This document shows, piece by piece, positions 60,137-64,000 of a stretch of 64,000 nt of DNA. Position 1 is the stretch's first letter, and each line of letters starts with the position of its first letter. Source of the DNA: Sagittula marina (GTDB lineage Bacteria; Pseudomonadota; Alphaproteobacteria; Rhodobacterales; Rhodobacteraceae). The notes below the pieces were generated by a model, which worked only from the letters and a program-made list of their open reading frames with translations, did no database searches and was not told where the DNA came from. The DNA is taken from NCBI RefSeq assembly GCF_014196795.1, contig NZ_JACIEJ010000006.1, positions 248,001-312,000 of the forward strand, given 5' to 3'. The translations under genes and the position numbers were made by a program.

Positions 60137-62213
60137 GGAATTCCATCAGAGTCTCATCGCGGAGGTCCAAGGTGACGCCGATGCGATGGGGGCCTACGTC
60201 CAGGAAGCCTTCTTCGAAAAGGTTGGAGAGATCCTCAACGAAGCCGGCGAGATCGAGGAAGCCGACTACTGCCATTTCGCTGGCAAGCGGGGGAGGGTCA
60301 CTTTGCAGGTCAGCGGTTACAGCGGAGATCCACGTGACACCAACGGTGAGCTTGCACTGATCCTGACAGACTTCCAGATTACGCCGAAGGTTCGAAAAAC
60401 TGATGGCAAGCACCTGCAAACGCAGTTTTCGAAATTGGTGGAGTTCCTGAGACACTCGAGGACGGAGCAATTCCTCGATGATCTGGAAGAAACCAGCAAT
60501 GCCGCGCAACTGGTCGAGCTCATCCAGACCCGGTGGCCGCTCATCGAAAAGATCAAACTGATCTATGTCACAAATTCGGACAACCGGGCGAAGGCGGACG
60601 CCAAACCTGCAGGTGAAATTGGCGGCAAGCCCGTCACTTACAGTTCGTGGGACCTGAAACGCCTTCAGGCATACTTCGAACAGGGCAGAGCCCGCGAAGA
60701 TCTGACGATTGATTTCGCCGGAGAATTCGGTGGTGCAGTGCCGGTTCTCCGGGCGTCCGGGGCGGATACGTCACTCGAAAGCTATCTCGCGGTCATTCCG
60801 GGTGCGCAGCTTGCCCAGATTTACGATCGATGGGGTGCCCGTCTGCTGGAAGCCAACGTGAGGAGCTTCCTTCAGGCGCGCGGCAAGGTGAACAGAGGCA
60901 TCAGGGACACCATCAAGGATGATCCCCAGATGTTTTTTGCCTATAACAACGGGCTATCCGCCACAGCCGAAAACGTCATCTGCGAGAAGACCGAAGACGG
61001 TCTAGTGATTACTCGCGCCGAAAACCTTCAGATCGTAAATGGAGGTCAGACTACAGCCTCGATCCATGCTGCCCGCAAGCTGGCTGGCGAAGGTCTGAAA
61101 GACATCTATGTCCAGATGAAACTGAATGTCGTTCCTCCGACACTGGCACCGACGGTGGTCCCGCAGATCTCGGAATTCGCCAACAGCCAGAACAAGGTCA
61201 ACGCCGCGGACTTCTTTGCCAACCACCCGTTTCACATTCGCATTGAAGAACTATCTCGGAGGATCCTCGCGCCGGCTGGAGCAGATGGATACCGGGAGAC
61301 CAAATGGTTCTACGAACGGGCACGCGGTCAGTTCGCAGACGAACGCGCCAAGAAGACCTCCGCTCAGAGAAACAAATGGGATGCCGAATTCCCGAAGTCG
61401 CAGTTCTTCACCAAGACCGACCTGGCCAAGTTCGAGAACTCATGGAGCGGGCGTCCTGAAGAAGTCTCAAAGGGGGCTCAGAAGAACTTCGCGGAGTTCG
61501 CCAAGGTGATCCAGAAAGTCTGGGGCAAGAGTGGTGCCCGGGTGGACGAAGTCTGGTATCGTCAATTGATTGCGAAGGCCATCATCTTCCGCAGGCTGGA
61601 AAAACTGGTCTCGGCACAGGAATGGTATGAAGGTGGCTACCGGGCGAACATCGTCACCTATGCCATAGCAAAGGTCGCGCACGACGCCGAAGCCGCAGAG
61701 AAGCAAGTCGATCTCCAACGGGTCTGGCGCATGCAGACCGTACCACCCACCTTGGAAGAGGCGCTGCTGGTCGCCGCCGCCGAAGCACAGAGCCTGATCA
61801 CCAGCCCGCCGGAAGGCATCCGGAACATGAGCGAATGGGCCAAGAAGCAGGCCTGCTGGGAGCGTTTCAGGAAAACGAAGCTGGATTACCCGGAAGACTT
61901 CAAGGGAATGCTGATAGCTCCCGAGGAAGCGCGCAGTGAGGACGACGCGATCAAGGATGACGTCGAATTGAACAAGAGCGTCGAGGATCAAACTCGGGTG
62001 TTCGAACTCGGGTCGAAGTTCTGGGACGAAGCGCGAAACTGGGGGCGGAGCCACAAGCTTTTGACTCCCATGGAATATCAGGTCTTGGGAATCTGCGCGA
62101 AAATTCCTGACCGTATCCCCACCGAGAACCAGACCGCAGTTGCAATCAAGGCGCTCGCCAAGCTGGAGCGCAAGGGCTTCGGTATCACTGAAGAGGCGAC
62201 AGCGGCCGAGTGA
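60123..62213 (+). CDS. AIPR family (abortive infection phage resistance) protein
   Basis: A 696-residue protein. The AIPR core is seen as LLEANVRSFLQARGKVNRGI (241-260), PQMFFAYNNGLSATAENV (268-285), LQIVNGGQTTASI, and ISEFANSQNKVNAADFFANH. The N-terminal 130 residues contain a possible nuclease-like strand region (GYSGDPRDTNGELALILTDF). The start has GGGAG 7 nt upstream. In known operons AIPR proteins accompany abortive-infection and restriction genes; the biochemical role is not established. Last gene of the defence operon; its stop is 21 nt from the convergent methyltransferase stop. Confidence 0.88.
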   Translation: MSELEEFHQSLIAEVQGDADAMGAYVQEAFFEKVGEILNEAGEIEEADYCHFAGKRGRVTLQVSGYSGDPRDTNGELALILTDFQITPKVRKTDGKHLQTQFSKLVEFLRHSRTEQFLDDLEETSNAAQLVELIQTRWPLIEKIKLIYVTNSDNRAKADAKPAGEIGGKPVTYSSWDLKRLQAYFEQGRAREDLTIDFAGEFGGAVPVLRASGADTSLESYLAVIPGAQLAQIYDRWGARLLEANVRSFLQARGKVNRGIRDTIKDDPQMFFAYNNGLSATAENVICEKTEDGLVITRAENLQIVNGGQTTASIHAARKLAGEGLKDIYVQMKLNVVPPTLAPTVVPQISEFANSQNKVNAADFFANHPFHIRIEELSRRILAPAGADGYRETKWFYERARGQFADERAKKTSAQRNKWDAEFPKSQFFTKTDLAKFENSWSGRPEEVSKGAQKNFAEFAKVIQKVWGKSGARVDEVWYRQLIAKAIIFRRLEKLVSAQEWYEGGYRANIVTYAIAKVAHDAEAAEKQVDLQRVWRMQTVPPTLEEALLVAAAEAQSLITSPPEGIRNMSEWAKKQACWERFRKTKLDYPEDFKGMLIAPEEARSEDDAIKDDVELNKSVEDQTRVFELGSKFWDEARNWGRSHKLLTPMEYQVLGICAKIPDRIPTENQTAVAIKALAKLERKGFGITEEATAAE

Positions 62214-62234
62214 TCAGCCTTCGTCGCATCGTTT

Positions 62235-63728
62235 TCACGAAAGCAACCGCATGACGGCCGTTGCGATTTGATGTGCAAGGTAGGGTGGAACCGCGTTGCC
62301 GACCTGATGATACTGCTTCGTGCGTGGGCCGCAGAACCAGTAGTTGTCCGGGAACGTCTGCAAACGTGCTGCCTCGCGCACAGTCAGCGCGCGGCATTGC
62401 TTCGGATCGGGATGGATGAAGTAGTGTCCGTCCTTCGAGATGTGGCTGGTCACGGTCGTTGACGGCCTGCCTGCTGCCTGCGTCCGGAAACGGTCGGCGA
62501 AGTCTCCGGAGCTGCGATTTTTGTGTTTCGGCTGCAGAAACTCAGGGAACTCGATCAGCTTCGGGGCTTTCTTGAAAACATGAGTGTAGGCGGCCGAATA
62601 CATGTACCGACCGAGGTCTTCCGGAATGTGGCCGCGGGTCTCGTGCTGGAGTGTTGTGCGCAACCGGTCGTCAGAAAACCAAGCTTGGAGATGATCCGGC
62701 ATTGTTGACTTCTCACCCTTCCAACCACTGCTGCGATGGTGAGGCAGATCGTTGGCCGAGGCGATCGCGCGCGCGATTGCTTGTACATCATCGGGGATTC
62801 CACTGGCATTCGCGATGGCGAGGGCCTGCTCACGGACAGCGTGGTGCCACCTGTCAACGCTGTCCTGTCGGCTCAAACCGCTTCTCAATTGCCACATGCC
62901 GGTGATGGCCTCACCGACCGTGACCGGCGGCTGGGGTTCCCCCAGGATCGGGCCATTCAAATCCAGACCTGCCGCGATGTCCTTGCGTATCCCGAGGATG
63001 ATGACACGATGGCGAGCCTGAGGAACACCATGGTCTTCGGCCCGGATAAGGAAACTGCGCGCCTCAGCCCGGCTGCCATCTTCGGGTGTCGGTTGAGCCA
63101 GGGGGAGCAGTCGGTACCCGTCCCCCGAAGCCTCGAGATCATCCAGAACCCTGCTGAAGATGCCCCCGCCATCGACCTTGCTCGATAGCATGCCTTTGAC
63201 ATTCTCCATGACAAAGGCCGCCGGATTCAGGCGATCCAGAATTCGCACGTATTCTCGATACAGGTAGTGCCGCTCATCCTGCTCCGGCACGTAATCAGCC
63301 TTGCCCTTGTTCCTTGAACGACCCGCGAGGGAATAGGCTTGGCAGGGCGGCCCCCCGATCAGGATCGTGTTTCCTCCGTGCGCTTCGCGGGCGTGGTCGA
63401 GTTCGACAGCCAGCTCTTCGAACACGCCGTCCCCGCCCAGAACTCGCTGCCTGACCTCCTGTTCCGCCAACCTCCAGTTCGATGGATAGAGTTCCGACCA
63501 GTCAGGAAAAGGTGCGCCCTTGTTCAGCGCATTGTAGTATTCCTGAGGAAACTCGTCGAAGGACCGCAAGAAAGCGCGCAATCGCAGCGTCTGGATGGCG
63601 TGGTCATCCATTTCGATGGACAGATGGATCTTCATCCCTGCATCGGATGCACGACCAGCCCGCGAGAAGCCCTCACCGAGGCCACCGGGTCCCGCAAATA
63701 GATCAATGATGGCAAATTTCCGGGTCAT
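62235..63728 (-). CDS. DNA (cytosine-5) methyltransferase
   Basis: A 497-residue C5 methyltransferase. The start at 63728 (MTRKFAIIDLFAG) has AGGAAGGA 6 nt upstream; an in-frame ATG at 63812 would add 28 unrelated residues. Motif I DLFAGPGGLGEGF (9-21), motif IV GGPPCQAYSLAGRSRN with catalytic Cys129, motif VI FVMENVKGM, and motif IX/X near the end (RALTVREAARLQTFPDNY then QVGNAVPPYLAHQIA) are all present. It probably protects host DNA from the adjacent nuclease system. Target sequence unknown. Divergent from the Vsr gene (86 bp between starts). Confidence 0.95.
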   Translation of the reverse strand: MTRKFAIIDLFAGPGGLGEGFSRAGRASDAGMKIHLSIEMDDHAIQTLRLRAFLRSFDEFPQEYYNALNKGAPFPDWSELYPSNWRLAEQEVRQRVLGGDGVFEELAVELDHAREAHGGNTILIGGPPCQAYSLAGRSRNKGKADYVPEQDERHYLYREYVRILDRLNPAAFVMENVKGMLSSKVDGGGIFSRVLDDLEASGDGYRLLPLAQPTPEDGSRAEARSFLIRAEDHGVPQARHRVIILGIRKDIAAGLDLNGPILGEPQPPVTVGEAITGMWQLRSGLSRQDSVDRWHHAVREQALAIANASGIPDDVQAIARAIASANDLPHHRSSGWKGEKSTMPDHLQAWFSDDRLRTTLQHETRGHIPEDLGRYMYSAAYTHVFKKAPKLIEFPEFLQPKHKNRSSGDFADRFRTQAAGRPSTTVTSHISKDGHYFIHPDPKQCRALTVREAARLQTFPDNYWFCGPRTKQYHQVGNAVPPYLAHQIATAVMRLLS

Positions 63729-63814
63729 GGCAATCCTTCCTGGAGGCGCATGTCTACCAGGTTTTGCTATCAATGGCAGGTGGAAAATGGGGGCCAAATG
63801 GCTACATTTCACTC

Positions 63815-64000
63815 ATGACCGATGTGGTGGACAAGAAGACGCGATCACGAATGATGGCGGGGATCAGGGCAACGAACACGAAGCCGGAGATGCTTGTCCG
63901 CCGGGCATTGCATGCGCGAGGCTTCCGATTTCGCATTCATGACAAACGACTTCTTGGGCGACCAGATATCGTGTTGCCTAAATGGAAGATTGCGATACAG
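63815..64000 (+). CDS. Very short patch repair (Vsr-like) endonuclease (partial, right edge)
   Basis: The first 62 codons of a Vsr protein, cut by the window end. RSRMMAGIRATNTKPEMLVR followed by RALHARGFRFRI and LLGRPDIVLPKWKIAI matches the family N-terminal half, including the Asp of PDIVLP that binds metal. Full Vsr proteins are about 140 residues. Classical Vsr nicks next to T:G mismatches created by 5-methylcytosine deamination, so pairing with a C5 methyltransferase is expected; in this gene context it may instead serve as a restriction nuclease. Confidence 0.9.
   Translation, partial: MTDVVDKKTRSRMMAGIRATNTKPEMLVRRALHARGFRFRIHDKRLLGRPDIVLPKWKIAIQ

Overview
The window is a GC-rich chromosomal segment that looks like a marine Alphaproteobacterium of the Rhodobacterales (Roseobacter group). 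The basis is the style of the SecA, IF-2, NusA and ArgJ proteins, the alphaproteobacterial FrcB-type fructose-binding protein, and the Tat-exported solute-binding protein. This is an inference from recognised protein families; no 16S rRNA gene is present.

Left part (1-17 kb). The window opens inside a two-domain sugar ABC ATPase (minus strand) with a palindrome-rich promoter. A gene-poor 1.4 kb and an orphan soluble PAS chemoreceptor follow. Next is a tightly packed catabolic cluster (4.4-16.8 kb): a ThDP enzyme, a spermidine/putrescine-class ABC importer (binding protein, ATPase, two permeases), an Asp/Glu/hydantoin racemase, two polysaccharide-deacetylase-fold proteins (one without catalytic residues), an M20 amidohydrolase, a ureidoglycine-aminohydrolase-like bicupin, a LysR regulator and an FAD-linked 2-hydroxyacid oxidase. 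The families are those of ureide (allantoin-type) breakdown, but the substrate is unknown.

Middle (17.6-49.9 kb). This part is housekeeping: secA, a parvulin PPIase, argJ, mutT, a 42-residue protein, the rimP-nusA-ylxR-infB operon with a leader terminator, and an eight-gene glycogen operon read glgP-glgB-glgC-orphan-glgA-glgX-malQ-pgm on the minus strand. A metallophosphoesterase, a fructose ABC operon frcB-frcC-frcA with a divergent ROK regulator, tRNA-Leu(CAG) and an NAD(P)-binding epimerase-like protein follow.

Right part (50-64 kb) is an accessory island. It starts with a damaged Tn7/Tn5053-like transposition module: a TniB-type ATPase gene split by a frameshift, and a gene whose N-terminal half is a Lon/MoxR-like AAA+ ATPase and whose C-terminal half is a DDE transposase lacking its first catalytic Asp. 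Beside it lies a defence operon of a MutL/MORC-like GHKL ATPase, a Z1-domain ATPase, a PD-(D/E)XK (DUF4420-type) nuclease and an AIPR protein. A convergent cytosine-5 DNA methyltransferase and a divergent Vsr-type endonuclease, cut by the window edge, complete it. Together they resemble a multi-gene restriction-modification-like antiphage system.
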